Positions 49,084-58,482 of a DNA stretch of 64,000 nucleotides are shown here, one piece after another; the first letter of the stretch is position 1; the number at the start of each line of letters is the position of its first letter. The position numbers were made by a program, and so were the translations under genes. The DNA is from Defluviitalea saccharophila (GTDB taxonomy: Bacteria > Bacillota > Clostridia > Lachnospirales > Defluviitaleaceae). The notes below the pieces were generated by a model. It was not told the DNA's origin. It ran no database searches and was given only the letters and a program-made list of their open reading frames with translations. The stretch spans positions 744,001 through 808,000 of the forward strand of contig NZ_CP121687.1 of assembly GCF_038396635.1 (NCBI RefSeq). The letters are read 5' to 3'.

Positions 49084-49610
49084 TATTCTATCCCTTTTCT
49101 TGCTTCAATGCCTTGATTAAAAGGATGTTTTTCTGCTCTTACATCCGATATGTAATCTGCCTTTTCTTTAATCCCTTCCGGAAGTTTTCTTCCCGTTAAG
49201 ACGACTTCCATTTCTTGCGGTTTGCGGTCTAATAACTCCAATACTTCCTTTTCGCTGATAATATTATTTTCTATGGCTGCTAATATCTCATCTAATATTA
49301 ATATGTCACATTCTCTAGTATCCAGAACTTTTTTAGCGAAGTTAATTCCATTTATGATTTCAGTTCTTAATTCTTTTTTTTCTTCTTCATTCAAATTCCA
49401 GAAAAAATCCCGAGGCTTCTCAAAGCGAAATACTTTAAAATCCGGCTCCAGCTTTTTTAAGGTCTCAATTTCTCCTGTAGAAGATGATTTTAAAAACTGT
49501 ATCATAATTACCTTTAAGCCTTGTCCAATTGCTCGTATTCCTTGTCCAATAGCAGCTGTTGTCTTGCCTTTTCCTTCACCGCAATAAACTTGAACCAATC
49601 CTAAATTCAT
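49080..49610 (-). CDS. cobO: Cob(I)yrinic acid a,c-diamide adenosyltransferase
   Basis: 176 residues from the ATG; a GTG three codons earlier overlaps the GAGGTG site. CobA/CobO/BtuR family with the modified P-loop G-E-G-K-G-K-T-T-A-A (about 11-20), V-I-M-I-Q-F-L-K and I-L-D-E-I-L-A-A. It adenosylates corrinoids to make adenosylcobalamin. No other cobalamin genes are adjacent, so it probably serves salvage and supplies the B12-dependent reductase nrdJ 1.8 kb away. Confidence 0.95.
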   Translation of the reverse strand: MNLGLVQVYCGEGKGKTTAAIGQGIRAIGQGLKVIMIQFLKSSSTGEIETLKKLEPDFKVFRFEKPRDFFWNLNEEEKKELRTEIINGINFAKKVLDTRECDILILDEILAAIENNIISEKEVLELLDRKPQEMEVVLTGRKLPEGIKEKADYISDVRAEKHPFNQGIEARKGIEY

Positions 49611-49689
49611 CGTTTTCACCTCACTATTCCCATTATAGTACCATATTCCTATGATTTCAATTATTATTTCTTGTATTTATCCATAAGAA

Positions 49690-49725
49690 AAACATCTTTT
49701 TACATATCATTATAAAAAGATGTCT
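49690..49725 (-). terminator. Terminator of the SSB operon
   Basis: ACATCTTTTT/AAAAAGATGT followed on the minus strand by TTTTTCTTATG. Confidence 0.7.
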
Positions 49726-49740
49726 TTCATGCTTTTATGA

Positions 49741-50472
49741 TTATGAATTGCTTAGATCATTGTCTGTTTCATCCTGCTTATTGTTATCCTCGTCTATTTC
49801 CATCTTAGAAATTGAAACTTCATAAGCAACCTTAGAAATCACTTCGCCGTTATCCATCTTTTTCTGATAATTGCGACTCTGAATTCTTCCCCATATCTTT
49901 AAATGATCTCCCACGTTCAAATGCTGTGCATACTTTGCATTCCTTCCCCATGCAATACATGGAATATAATCGGACTTGTGATAGGAGCGATTAACGGCAA
50001 GCAGCATATCCGTTATTTCTCTTCCAAAAGGAGTTGTTCTGTAAATGGGTTCTTTGCATATGAAACCGTCCAGGAATATTTGGTTGATATATTTTATGTC
50101 TTCCTGGTCTTCTATTACTTTTATATCAAGGGAAAAAATCGTAAGTACCAATCGATTTCTGCCTTGATCGTATTGATTGTACGAACGGAACTGTCCCTGG
50201 ATTTCCACAATCTCATTTAACAACTCTTTTTTATCCGCTAAGAGACGTTCTGAAATCGTTACAGGAAGTGTATCTGAAATCTCACTTAAACGAGGTACCT
50301 CTACCATAAAGGTATAAAATCCCTCTCCATAAACTCGATGACTAAATTTGATATCTTCAACCACTTTCCCTACAATCGTTACCTGGTTGTTTTGTACAAC
50401 ATGTTCAGTCACTACTCTCACCTCTCCCTTATTATCCTTATGTTCTTTGATTACTTTTTCTCTCACTATCAT
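49741..50472 (-). CDS. Single-stranded DNA-binding protein with two OB folds
   Basis: 243 residues from the ATG at 50472; an in-frame extension to 50541 overlaps the upstream gene and has no better site. Two SSB-type OB domains: about 28-125 (V-T-I-V-G-K-V-V-E-D...F-Y-T-F-M-V-E-V-P-R) and 130-230 (I-F-L-D-G-F-I-C-K-E-P-I-Y-R-T-T-P-F-G-R-E...Y-I-P-C-I-A-W-G-R-N-A). The tail D-N-N-K-Q-D-E-T-D-N-D is acidic as in SSBs. Such two-OB proteins occur in Clostridia beside the normal Ssb; the physiological role is not clear. Confidence 0.8.
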   Translation of the reverse strand: MIVREKVIKEHKDNKGEVRVVTEHVVQNNQVTIVGKVVEDIKFSHRVYGEGFYTFMVEVPRLSEISDTLPVTISERLLADKKELLNEIVEIQGQFRSYNQYDQGRNRLVLTIFSLDIKVIEDQEDIKYINQIFLDGFICKEPIYRTTPFGREITDMLLAVNRSYHKSDYIPCIAWGRNAKYAQHLNVGDHLKIWGRIQSRNYQKKMDNGEVISKVAYEVSISKMEIDEDNNKQDETDNDLSNS

Positions 50473-50494
50473 CTTTATTCCCGGTTTTCTTTTT

Positions 50495-51169
50495 TTAGAA
50501 GTATTTTTTTGTAAGTATTTTATTTGGAATAACAACATCATTAATCATTGCAGCAGTAATAGCAGCCAAGGCACTATATAGTTCCTGATCATTCTTGAGA
50601 GGCAGCGTAATTGAAAACTCCTGGGGCTCTAATTCCTTACCGCTAAAGGTGGTTAAGGTCCTTTGTACACAGCATTGAACACGCTTATTAAACTCTTCCT
50701 CCTGTATGCTGGAAGCCGTTATGCTTGCTTTTGAATTAAAGCCGTATGTGATTAAGTGGGTTTTATTTCCCTTAAGTAATTTAAAAATGCTTCGATCATC
50801 TGCATTGACAATGCTTACAGCATCTCTGGCCAGTGTAAAAAACAATCTTCGTTCACCAAAATATAAATCTTTACATTTATAATCCTCTTCGCTTCTTCCT
50901 ATGGTGTAGATCAAAACATCAAAGTCAATACCAGAAAACCAGTTATTGATAAGACCTTCTTCTGATATCTTAACAATAAACATTTCTATATCGCTCTTAC
51001 TTAATGCGTGAATATAATCCTGAAAAGAAAACTCTTTAGTATGCAAACAGATACTTAAATCAATATCCTTAAGTACACTGACTTTTCTTCCCGAACTTTT
51101 ACATAACTGAGCTAAGAAATTAACTGCAGCCGTTTTTCCATGGTTTCCAAGTATGCCTACCTTCACCAT
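50495..51169 (-). CDS. Stand-alone Mur-ligase-like central domain
   Basis: 224 residues. It aligns with the ATP-binding central domain of MurE-type ligases: P-loop G-I-L-G-N-H-G-K-T-A-A-V (family G-T-N-G-K-T), I-V-K-I-S-E-E-G-L-I-N-N-W-F-S-G-I-D-F-D-V-L (family M-E-V-S-S-x-G-L), I-V-N-A-D-D-R-S and a Y-S-A-L-A-A-I-T-A-A segment. Both the N-terminal UDP-binding domain and the C-terminal amino-acid domain are missing, and the P-loop has His in place of Asn. It may bind nucleotide without being a ligase. Paired with the SSB gene (gap 22 bases). Confidence 0.7.
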   Translation of the reverse strand: MVKVGILGNHGKTAAVNFLAQLCKSSGRKVSVLKDIDLSICLHTKEFSFQDYIHALSKSDIEMFIVKISEEGLINNWFSGIDFDVLIYTIGRSEEDYKCKDLYFGERRLFFTLARDAVSIVNADDRSIFKLLKGNKTHLITYGFNSKASITASSIQEEEFNKRVQCCVQRTLTTFSGKELEPQEFSITLPLKNDQELYSALAAITAAMINDVVIPNKILTKKYF

Positions 51170-51331
51170 ATAAAAGCTCCTTTTTTGTCAAAATTCGATA
51201 ATACTAGTTTTCGTATTATTGACTTTAGTTATGTATATTTTTCGTCAAAATCTGACTTGAATTTCTGTCTATATATGAATCTATTGGTAAACCGAATAAA
51301 ATGAAAATTATATCTATTTAAAGAAAATCAA

Positions 51332-51374
51332 ACTACATATTGAATATTTTAAAATTAGTGATACAATATATAGT
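51332..51374 (+). promoter_or_regulatory. Paired NrdR-like boxes upstream of nrdJ
   Basis: ACTACATATTGA (51332-51343) and ACAATATATAGT (51363-51374) resemble the AT-rich NrdR box and start 31 bases apart, three helical turns, the spacing known for NrdR pairs. nrdR is not in the window. No cobalamin riboswitch was seen here. Confidence 0.5.
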
Positions 51375-51405
51375 ACATCTTATCCAAATTATGGGGGAAA
51401 TAATA

Positions 51406-54348
51406 ATGAATCTTAGTAATTTACTTTTTCGCTATTACACAAAAGAATTAGAAAACTCATCTAAAACCGTATATGACTTGTTTCGATGGAAAACTGTAGA
51501 CATCAAAATCAAGGACTATAATACAGGAAAAACCATAACAAGTATGGAAAATCTAGAATTTCCTGAACATTATTCACAATCTGCCTGCGATATTATTGCA
51601 AGTAAATATTTTAGAAAAAAAGGCGTTCCTAACGACAGGGGCTATGAATACTCCCTAAAACAAGTAGTACATAGGATGGTATCTTTTTGGGTGGAAGCAG
51701 CTTTTGAAGAAGGCTTGTTCGATGAATCCAAGAAAAGCATCGTGTATGATGAATTGGCATTTATGATGCTGAATCAGATGTGGGCGCCTAATAGTCCCCA
51801 GTGGTTTAATACGGGATTAAAAATGGCCTATGGAATCGATGGACCTCCTCAAGGACACTATTATTATGATGAAACTTTAAAAGATGTAGCGCTTTCAAAA
51901 GACGCTTACACAAGGACTCAAGGCTCTGCTTGCTTTATAGTAAGCGTTGAGGACTCTTTACTGGGAGACAAATCTCTTACAGATCAGCTCGTCACTGAAA
52001 CCCGCTTATTTAAATACGGATCAGGGGTAGGAAGTAATTGGTCTTCCATTAGAGCAAAAGGGGAACCTCTTTCAGGGGGCGGAAAATCCTCAGGGCTTCT
52101 TAGTTTCTTAAAAGTATTCGACCGTAATGCCGGTGCAATCAAATCCGGAGGAACCACCAGAAGAGCTGCAAAGATGAATGTATTGGATATAGATCATCCT
52201 GAAATCGAAGGCTTTATTACCTGGAAGGCAAAAGAAGAAGATAAAGTAGTTGCCCTGGGTAAAATGGGCTACTCTACTCACTTTGACGGTGAAGCCTATG
52301 AAACCGTATCCGGCCAAAATGCCAATAATTCTGTGCGTATATCGGATGCATTTATGAACTTACTAAACGATGAAAATGCACAATGGTCTTTAAAAGGAAG
52401 AATAGATCCCAGTATCGATACTGAAGTACCTGTTTCAAAACTTTGGAATGATATTGCTTACTCTGCATGGAGATGTGGAGATCCCGGCGTTCAATTCGAT
52501 GATACCATTAATGCCTGGCATACATGTCCTGCCGGAGAAGACGGAAAACTAAATGAAAAGCATAATAGAATCAATGCAAGCAATCCTTGTTCGGAATATA
52601 TGTTTTTAGATGATACGGCGTGCAACCTTGCAAGTATTAATATTGTAAAATACTATGATGCTGAAAAAGATGTTTTTGATGTAGAAGGCTATCTGCACAG
52701 CATAAAAATGATTCAAATCGTATTGGAGGCAACCATCCATTGGGGACAGTTCCCAACAAAGGATATTGCACGAAAATCCTATCATTTTAGAACAACCGGT
52801 TTAGGATTAACCAATCTTGGTGCCCTCTTTATGTTAATGGCTAAACCCTACGACTCTACGGAATCAAGAAATATTGCAGCTTCATTAATGAGTATATTAA
52901 CAGGGTATTCCTATTACATTTCTTCTTTATTTGCAAAACAAGTAGGTCCGTTTACTTACTTTGATATCAATAAAGAATCTATGTTAAGGGTTATCGGCAA
53001 TCATGCAAAAGCTGCTAACTTTGAGGATTTTGAGAAAGATTTTGAAGGTCTGAATTATACTCCAATCGTAATAGACCATAAGCTTCTTATGAACGAAGGC
53101 TATAGAAATCTATCGGACTGTTTAAAAAAGGTATGGGAAAAAACAATAGAAAGCGGAAAGACCAATGGCTTTAGAAATGCCCAGGTTTCTGTACTTGCTC
53201 CAACGGGTACTATTGCCTTTGCAATGGATTGTGCAACGACTTCCTCTGAACCCTTCTTTAGTCATGTTGCCTATAAAAAGCTTGTTGGGGGAGGAAGTAT
53301 GGAAATAATCAATCCGATCATCCCCATAACCTTGAAAAAATTAGGATATACAAAGGAACAAATTGATGACATTGTAAATTATGTATTGCGCAAAGAAAAC
53401 AAAAACGGTTTTGACATGATCGTTGACGGTAAAATTGAAGGGGCACCTCACCTTAAAGAAGAACATTATCCTATATTTGATACGGCAAACCGCTGTGGTA
53501 CAGGTAAAAGATTTATAGCCCCTGAAGGTCATGTTAAGATGATGGGAGCATTAACCCCTCATATTTCAGGAGCCATCAGTAAAACTGTAAATTTACCTAA
53601 TGATGCTACTATAGAAGATATAAAAGATATTTACCTATTATCTTGGAAGCTGGGAGTTAAGGCTATTGCTCTTTATAGGGACGGCTGCAAAGCTTCACAG
53701 CCTCTTAATACAACGATAGATAACGAAAAAGAAACAAAGATAGAAGATTTAACATATCAAGAACTCTTAGAGTATGCAAAGAACAAACAATTTGATTATA
53801 AACCAATTAGAATTAAACCTACCGGCATTCGCAACGCCCATGTACATGAAGCTGAAATAGGCGGCTTAAAGCTATATATTACCACTTCTTTTTATGAAGA
53901 CGGAAGGCTTGGGGAATTATACGTGGCTGCCGGACGACAGGGTTCTCTTGTTAAAGGGTTGCTGGACAGTTTATCAACCACTATTTCAGAAATGCTTCAG
54001 TATGGCGTACCTGCTAAGGATATTGCTAAAATGTATCGTGGTCAAAAATATGAGCCAAGCGGTTTTGTAGGCCGTCATCCTTATATAAAAAGTGCTGATT
54101 CGATTTCTGATTTAATCAGTAAAATTATCGAAATTGAGTTAGGGGACTATTCCCACTGTCAAATAAAACCTGAGGAAACGACCACTATACTAAATACTGC
54201 TCCTCATGCAGCTCCCCAAACAACCAATAAGAATAACAGTGAGATTATCTACGGAGAAGTCTGTGCGAACTGTAAAAGCACAAAATTGGTTAAAAACGGA
54301 ACCTGCAAAGTATGTTTGGACTGCGGCACTACAACCGGTTGCAGCTAA
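51406..54348 (+). CDS. nrdJ: Class II (B12-dependent) ribonucleotide reductase
   Basis: 980 residues from the ATG after GGGGGAA; earlier in-frame ATGs have no site. N-terminal P-N-S-P-Q-W-F-N-T-G region, finger-loop N-P-C-S-E-Y-M-F-L-D-D-T-A-C-N-L-A-S with the radical and redox cysteines, and the P-T-G-T-I motif. The C-terminus has a C-A-N-C...C-x-x-C-L-D-C-G zinc-ribbon-like tail ending in C-S, typical of NrdJ. It makes dNDPs using adenosylcobalamin and works with or without oxygen. The gene is monocistronic with its own terminator. Confidence 0.96.
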   Translation: MNLSNLLFRYYTKELENSSKTVYDLFRWKTVDIKIKDYNTGKTITSMENLEFPEHYSQSACDIIASKYFRKKGVPNDRGYEYSLKQVVHRMVSFWVEAAFEEGLFDESKKSIVYDELAFMMLNQMWAPNSPQWFNTGLKMAYGIDGPPQGHYYYDETLKDVALSKDAYTRTQGSACFIVSVEDSLLGDKSLTDQLVTETRLFKYGSGVGSNWSSIRAKGEPLSGGGKSSGLLSFLKVFDRNAGAIKSGGTTRRAAKMNVLDIDHPEIEGFITWKAKEEDKVVALGKMGYSTHFDGEAYETVSGQNANNSVRISDAFMNLLNDENAQWSLKGRIDPSIDTEVPVSKLWNDIAYSAWRCGDPGVQFDDTINAWHTCPAGEDGKLNEKHNRINASNPCSEYMFLDDTACNLASINIVKYYDAEKDVFDVEGYLHSIKMIQIVLEATIHWGQFPTKDIARKSYHFRTTGLGLTNLGALFMLMAKPYDSTESRNIAASLMSILTGYSYYISSLFAKQVGPFTYFDINKESMLRVIGNHAKAANFEDFEKDFEGLNYTPIVIDHKLLMNEGYRNLSDCLKKVWEKTIESGKTNGFRNAQVSVLAPTGTIAFAMDCATTSSEPFFSHVAYKKLVGGGSMEIINPIIPITLKKLGYTKEQIDDIVNYVLRKENKNGFDMIVDGKIEGAPHLKEEHYPIFDTANRCGTGKRFIAPEGHVKMMGALTPHISGAISKTVNLPNDATIEDIKDIYLLSWKLGVKAIALYRDGCKASQPLNTTIDNEKETKIEDLTYQELLEYAKNKQFDYKPIRIKPTGIRNAHVHEAEIGGLKLYITTSFYEDGRLGELYVAAGRQGSLVKGLLDSLSTTISEMLQYGVPAKDIAKMYRGQKYEPSGFVGRHPYIKSADSISDLISKIIEIELGDYSHCQIKPEETTTILNTAPHAAPQTTNKNNSEIIYGEVCANCKSTKLVKNGTCKVCLDCGTTTGCS

Positions 54349-54367
54349 AAAATCATATTATGGAATT

Positions 54368-54402
54368 AAAAAGGATTACCAACAAACGGTAATCCTTTTT
54401 TA
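54368..54402 (+). terminator. Terminator after nrdJ
   Basis: AAAAAGGATTACC/GGTAATCCTTTTT with a 7-base loop; serves nrdJ and probably convergent yunB. Confidence 0.85.
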
Positions 54403-54410
54403 GTACATAG

Positions 54411-55154
54411 TTACTCTACGGAAGGATATTCAAAGCTTTTGGGTTCTTCAAAAGGATCTTGAAGATCTGCGTCCAATATACTGTCTCTAGTGGTATCTAC
54501 ATAACTTGGAGGCACCTTGCCGCTTAGAACTTTATCCACTAAAATAACTTTTCTTGTTACCCTTATTTGATCAGATGCCAGGGGGACAACAACCTGAACC
54601 ATTGTATCCACATTTAACCATACCGTATGATTGATTTGGTTAATGCCCGTTGAACGAAATTCCTTATCATAATTGATCGTGGCTGCACCGGTCGGAAGCA
54701 CTTTAATGTTTAATTTAGGCCCAATATTGGCAAAAATTCTACTATCGGATAAACTGCCTAAGGGAACGGTTAAAGTAGTTGTCGGAATACTTTCTAATTC
54801 TTTAGAAATTCCTACCACTATATCCGCACATAATTCATTAATCATTGGCGTATTAATTGTCCAGGATACTATGTTTCCACTTTCATCATAATCATATATG
54901 ACCAGATCTTGCGCAGTTATATTTTTTTCTTTAAAAGCATTATTAATTGCTCGGCTAATCGCTTCAGTAGCTATAGCATTTGCTTTAATGTGCGCCATTG
55001 TCATAACCATAGGCATAATTTGCTGGTCTAACCTTACATAGATTAATGCACACAATACACATATAATGAGCGTAATTAATAGAAGTTTAATTTTTAGAAG
55101 AGATATCTTTCTTATTTTTTTTGGTTTCTTACCCCTTAGGCTTTTTCTCATCAT
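54411..55154 (-). CDS. yunB: Sporulation protein YunB
   Basis: 247 residues. Basic N-terminus, one membrane segment (about 20-42), then the YunB domain with A-N-A-I-A-T-E-A-I-S-R-A-I, the I-P-T-T-T-L-T-V-P-L-G segment and G-P-K-L-N-I-K-V-L-P-T-G. YunB is a sigma-E-dependent membrane protein needed for efficient spore formation in B. subtilis; its exact function is unknown. Two ATGs in a row follow AAGGGGGG. It is divergent from the PBP gene. Confidence 0.9.
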   Translation of the reverse strand: MMRKSLRGKKPKKIRKISLLKIKLLLITLIICVLCALIYVRLDQQIMPMVMTMAHIKANAIATEAISRAINNAFKEKNITAQDLVIYDYDESGNIVSWTINTPMINELCADIVVGISKELESIPTTTLTVPLGSLSDSRIFANIGPKLNIKVLPTGAATINYDKEFRSTGINQINHTVWLNVDTMVQVVVPLASDQIRVTRKVILVDKVLSGKVPPSYVDTTRDSILDADLQDPFEEPKSFEYPSVE

Positions 55155-55334
55155 ATCCCCCCTTATATATACTCTATGCAGAGTTTTGTAAAAGGTGCAA
55201 AAAATAAATACTATATTTTCTCTTTTGTTACTATACTTTATCTGCTATAATAGTTAAGAATAAATTTACTCCATTCATACTCATGATGCAGGCGTACATA
55301 AATGTTTACTGTGTCTTAATAAGGAGGCTTAAAT

Positions 55335-58082
55335 ATGAACTTTTCAAAAGAATCCAATGATAAAAAGAAAAGTGCCATTAATTCTAAGAATAAAAAAGTC
55401 AAGAAACGTCTTAGCATTATTATATTTCGCATCATCTTTATAATTTTGATATTTGGGGCATTTGCTGCTGTCGGAGGAGGATTAGGAGTATTTCTTGGGA
55501 TTGTCAATACAGCACCGGATATAAAAGACATTAAACTGACACCAAAAAGGTATACTTCTATCATTTATGATTTAAACGGGAATGAAATTGATCGTCTACA
55601 TGGGGATGAAAACAGAATTTATGCTGAATTAGATAAAATCCCTAAACATTTACAGCATGCATTTATAGCTATAGAAGACGAACGTTTCTATACCCACAAT
55701 GGAGTAGATTTCAAAGGTATGGTAAGAGCATTGGTAGTTAATATTAAAGAACGTTCTTTTAGTGAAGGTGCCAGTACCATTACCCAACAGCTCATTAAAA
55801 ACAGAGTTCTAACAACAGAAAAAAAGATCGAAAGAAAACTTCAAGAGCAATATTTAGCAGTACAGCTTGAAAAAATCTATGATAAAGACCAAATCCTGGA
55901 ATGGTATCTCAACGAAATCGGATTAGGCCATGGATTAAACGGAGTACAAGCTGCCGCCAATAGATATTTTAATAAAGACGTATCTGAATTAACCTTAGCG
56001 GAAAGTGCGGTTATTGCAGCAATTACACAAAATCCTTCACGATATAGTCCAATTAGTTTTCCGGAAAATAATCGTGACAGACAGAAAATCGTTTTAAAGA
56101 AAATGCTTGAACAGGAATATATTACTCAGAGTGAGTATGATGAAGCCATTAATGAAGATGTATATTCCAAAGTTCAGGAAACCAGTCAGCAATATGTAGA
56201 AGACTCTAAACATTCATATTATGTTGACCAGATTATTGAAGATGTCATTAATGACTTACAGGTTAAAAAAGGCTATACAGCCACTGAAGCCAGCAATATG
56301 CTTTACAGCGGCGGACTAAGTATTTATACCCCTTTTAATCAAAAAATGCAGAATATCGTAGATGAATATTATGCAAAGGATGAATTATATCCTCCTCAAT
56401 CATTTGAATTAAAAGTTGTTTATAATGTATCCATAGAAAAATCCGACGGTTCTGTAAAACACCTTGGAGGAGAAGGTATCATTGCCAATAAGGATGGCAT
56501 TGAAGCTTTTAAAGAACAAAAATTAAAAGACTGGGAAATATCTGAAAGCGATAAAATCATAAAAGAACAGGTATACACTGTTCCTCAACCCCAATCCGCA
56601 ATGGTAATCATGGATTATCATAATGGTCATGTATTAGCCATTTCCGGTGGACGAGGAGAAAAAATAGGTAACCTGATGTTTAATCGTGCAACCCACGCAA
56701 AACGTCAGCCCGGTTCGGCATTTAAGGTCCTGGCGGCCTATGCTCCTGCCCTGGATACCGGAAAAGCAACCCCAGCAACTGTGATCGACGATGTCCCTTT
56801 ACAAGTAAAGGATGGTTCATCCAAAAAATTTATTAACAACTGGACAGGACGATATGAAGGTCTTAGTACAGTACGAGAAGGTATCTATAATTCAATGAAC
56901 GTACTGGCAGTTAAAACCTTGCTGGATACCGGTATAAATACCAGTTTCGATTACCTTCAGCATTTTGGATTTACGACTCTTGTAGATAATGAAGAACGAA
57001 ACGGCAGAATATATACGGATAAAAACCCCGTACTTGCCCTTGGAGGAATTACGGATGGTGTTACTCCTCTGGAACTAACGGCAGCCTATGGTGCTATCGC
57101 GAATAAAGGGGTATATAACGAACCAGTATTCTATACTAAAATATTAGATCATGACGGAAATCTTCTCATAGACAATACGCCTCAACAGCGCAGAGTATTA
57201 AAAGAAACTACGGCTTTCCTTCTTACAAATATGATGGAAGATGTAATAACCAGAGGAACCGGAGGTCTTGCTCGTTTCAAAAAAATCAATATGCCTATTG
57301 CAGGAAAAACCGGAACCACTTCCGATGATAAAGACCTTGTTTTTGCGGGATATACTCCTTACTATGTAGCAGGAATCTGGTTAGGTCATGATACGCCGAA
57401 GAAACTTCGTTATGATAAGAGCTATCATAATTTGCTCTGGTCTGCTATCATGGAAGAAATCCACAAAGAACTGCCTACTAAAAAGTTTGAAGTACCAAAC
57501 GGAATCGTACAGGCAAGAATATGTACCGAATCAGGCAAACTGGCTACATCCACTTGCGAACATGATCCGAGGGGATCTACTGCAAAATATGAGTATTTTG
57601 AGCAAGGAACACAGCCTAAAGATTACTGTGACGTTCATAAGGTAGAAAAAATTTGTATTGTATCTGGTCAGCTTGCAAATGAATACTGTCCTGAAGACAC
57701 CATTAAAGAAAAAGTATTTATCGTAAGACCAGTGCCTTATGTTCCTGCAAGCAAGAATGGCCCATTTCCAAAGGATGCTCAATATGAACTTCCTGTTTCT
57801 AAGGAAAATGCTTCTTGTAATATGCACGGGCCTAATGCAAATACAAATATTGATCCAAATAATCCTGATGGATTTACAATTCCGGAAGCAGACGGCAGTG
57901 GAAATATAATCACGCCTGGTAATAACGGAAACTCTAATAATAACGGAAATACTGGCAATAACGGAAATCCTGGAAACAACAACTCCCAGAATCCTTTTAC
58001 ACCGCCAGATTCACATACGCCAGATTCCAGTATCACAGATACTCCAAATAGTATGGATGATTTTTATATTCCATTACCTTAA
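55335..58082 (+). CDS. Class A penicillin-binding protein (PBP1a-like)
   Basis: 915 residues. Short basic cytoplasmic N-terminus, one membrane helix (about 27-56), glycosyltransferase 51 domain with I-E-D-E-R-F-Y-T-H-N-G (catalytic Glu114) and G-A-S-T-I-T-Q-Q-L, and a transpeptidase domain with SxxK at Ser461-Lys464, S-M-N at 520-522 and K-T-G-T-T at 658-662. The last ~80 residues are Asn/Gly-rich low complexity (N-G-N-S-N-N-N-G-N), often seen in Firmicute PBPs. It polymerises and cross-links peptidoglycan. AAGGAGG precedes the ATG. Confidence 0.96.
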   Translation: MNFSKESNDKKKSAINSKNKKVKKRLSIIIFRIIFIILIFGAFAAVGGGLGVFLGIVNTAPDIKDIKLTPKRYTSIIYDLNGNEIDRLHGDENRIYAELDKIPKHLQHAFIAIEDERFYTHNGVDFKGMVRALVVNIKERSFSEGASTITQQLIKNRVLTTEKKIERKLQEQYLAVQLEKIYDKDQILEWYLNEIGLGHGLNGVQAAANRYFNKDVSELTLAESAVIAAITQNPSRYSPISFPENNRDRQKIVLKKMLEQEYITQSEYDEAINEDVYSKVQETSQQYVEDSKHSYYVDQIIEDVINDLQVKKGYTATEASNMLYSGGLSIYTPFNQKMQNIVDEYYAKDELYPPQSFELKVVYNVSIEKSDGSVKHLGGEGIIANKDGIEAFKEQKLKDWEISESDKIIKEQVYTVPQPQSAMVIMDYHNGHVLAISGGRGEKIGNLMFNRATHAKRQPGSAFKVLAAYAPALDTGKATPATVIDDVPLQVKDGSSKKFINNWTGRYEGLSTVREGIYNSMNVLAVKTLLDTGINTSFDYLQHFGFTTLVDNEERNGRIYTDKNPVLALGGITDGVTPLELTAAYGAIANKGVYNEPVFYTKILDHDGNLLIDNTPQQRRVLKETTAFLLTNMMEDVITRGTGGLARFKKINMPIAGKTGTTSDDKDLVFAGYTPYYVAGIWLGHDTPKKLRYDKSYHNLLWSAIMEEIHKELPTKKFEVPNGIVQARICTESGKLATSTCEHDPRGSTAKYEYFEQGTQPKDYCDVHKVEKICIVSGQLANEYCPEDTIKEKVFIVRPVPYVPASKNGPFPKDAQYELPVSKENASCNMHGPNANTNIDPNNPDGFTIPEADGSGNIITPGNNGNSNNNGNTGNNGNPGNNNSQNPFTPPDSHTPDSSITDTPNSMDDFYIPLP

Positions 58083-58085
58083 AAA

Positions 58086-58126
58086 AAGAGTAGCCCTCAT
58101 TAATTAATATGAGGGTTACTCTTTTG
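58086..58126. terminator. Bidirectional terminator
   Basis: AGAGTAGCCCTCAT/ATGAGGGTTACTCT with A and T runs, between convergent PBP and spoVAE; it overlaps the spoVAE stop. Confidence 0.8.
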
Positions 58127-58472
58127 CTTTTGGATTAAAAATGAGCGCTGATAAATAGGCAAAGACAATCGCCGCCGTGATTCCCGCCGCAGTTGCCTTT
58201 AATCCTCCCATAAATGCACCTCTTAAACCTACCTTCTCTACCTCTTCGATTGCCCCTTTTGCCAAGGCATATCCAAAACCGGGCAAAGGAACCGTAGCGC
58301 CTGCTCCGGCAAATTTTACTATGGGTTCATATAATCCCATGCCATGCAGAGCTGCTCCCAAAGTAACAAATAAGACTAAAATTCTGCCGGACATTAACTT
58401 TGTTCTATCTATTAATATCTGCCCTATGGCACATATAATTCCGCCTACTATAAATGCTTTTATATAATCCAT
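58116..58472 (-). CDS. spoVAE: Stage V sporulation protein AE
   Basis: 118 residues, four hydrophobic helices, with G-I-I-C-A-I-G-Q, G-A-G-A-T-V-P-L-P-G-F-G and G-A-I-E. It resembles spoVAC in sequence (both have G-x-I-x-T/A-I-G-Q and a P-x-x-G-F segment), consistent with a common origin. SpoVAC and SpoVAE help form the channel for dipicolinic acid. The AGGAGGG site overlaps the spoVAD stop. Confidence 0.93.
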   Translation of the reverse strand: MDYIKAFIVGGIICAIGQILIDRTKLMSGRILVLFVTLGAALHGMGLYEPIVKFAGAGATVPLPGFGYALAKGAIEEVEKVGLRGAFMGGLKATAAGITAAIVFAYLSALIFNPKAKE

Positions 58473-58482
58473 ATAAACCCTC

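Noticed and set aside
51170-51405. Possible cobalamin riboswitch before nrdJ
   Set aside because: The B12-box and conserved core segments are absent; only NrdR-like boxes were found.
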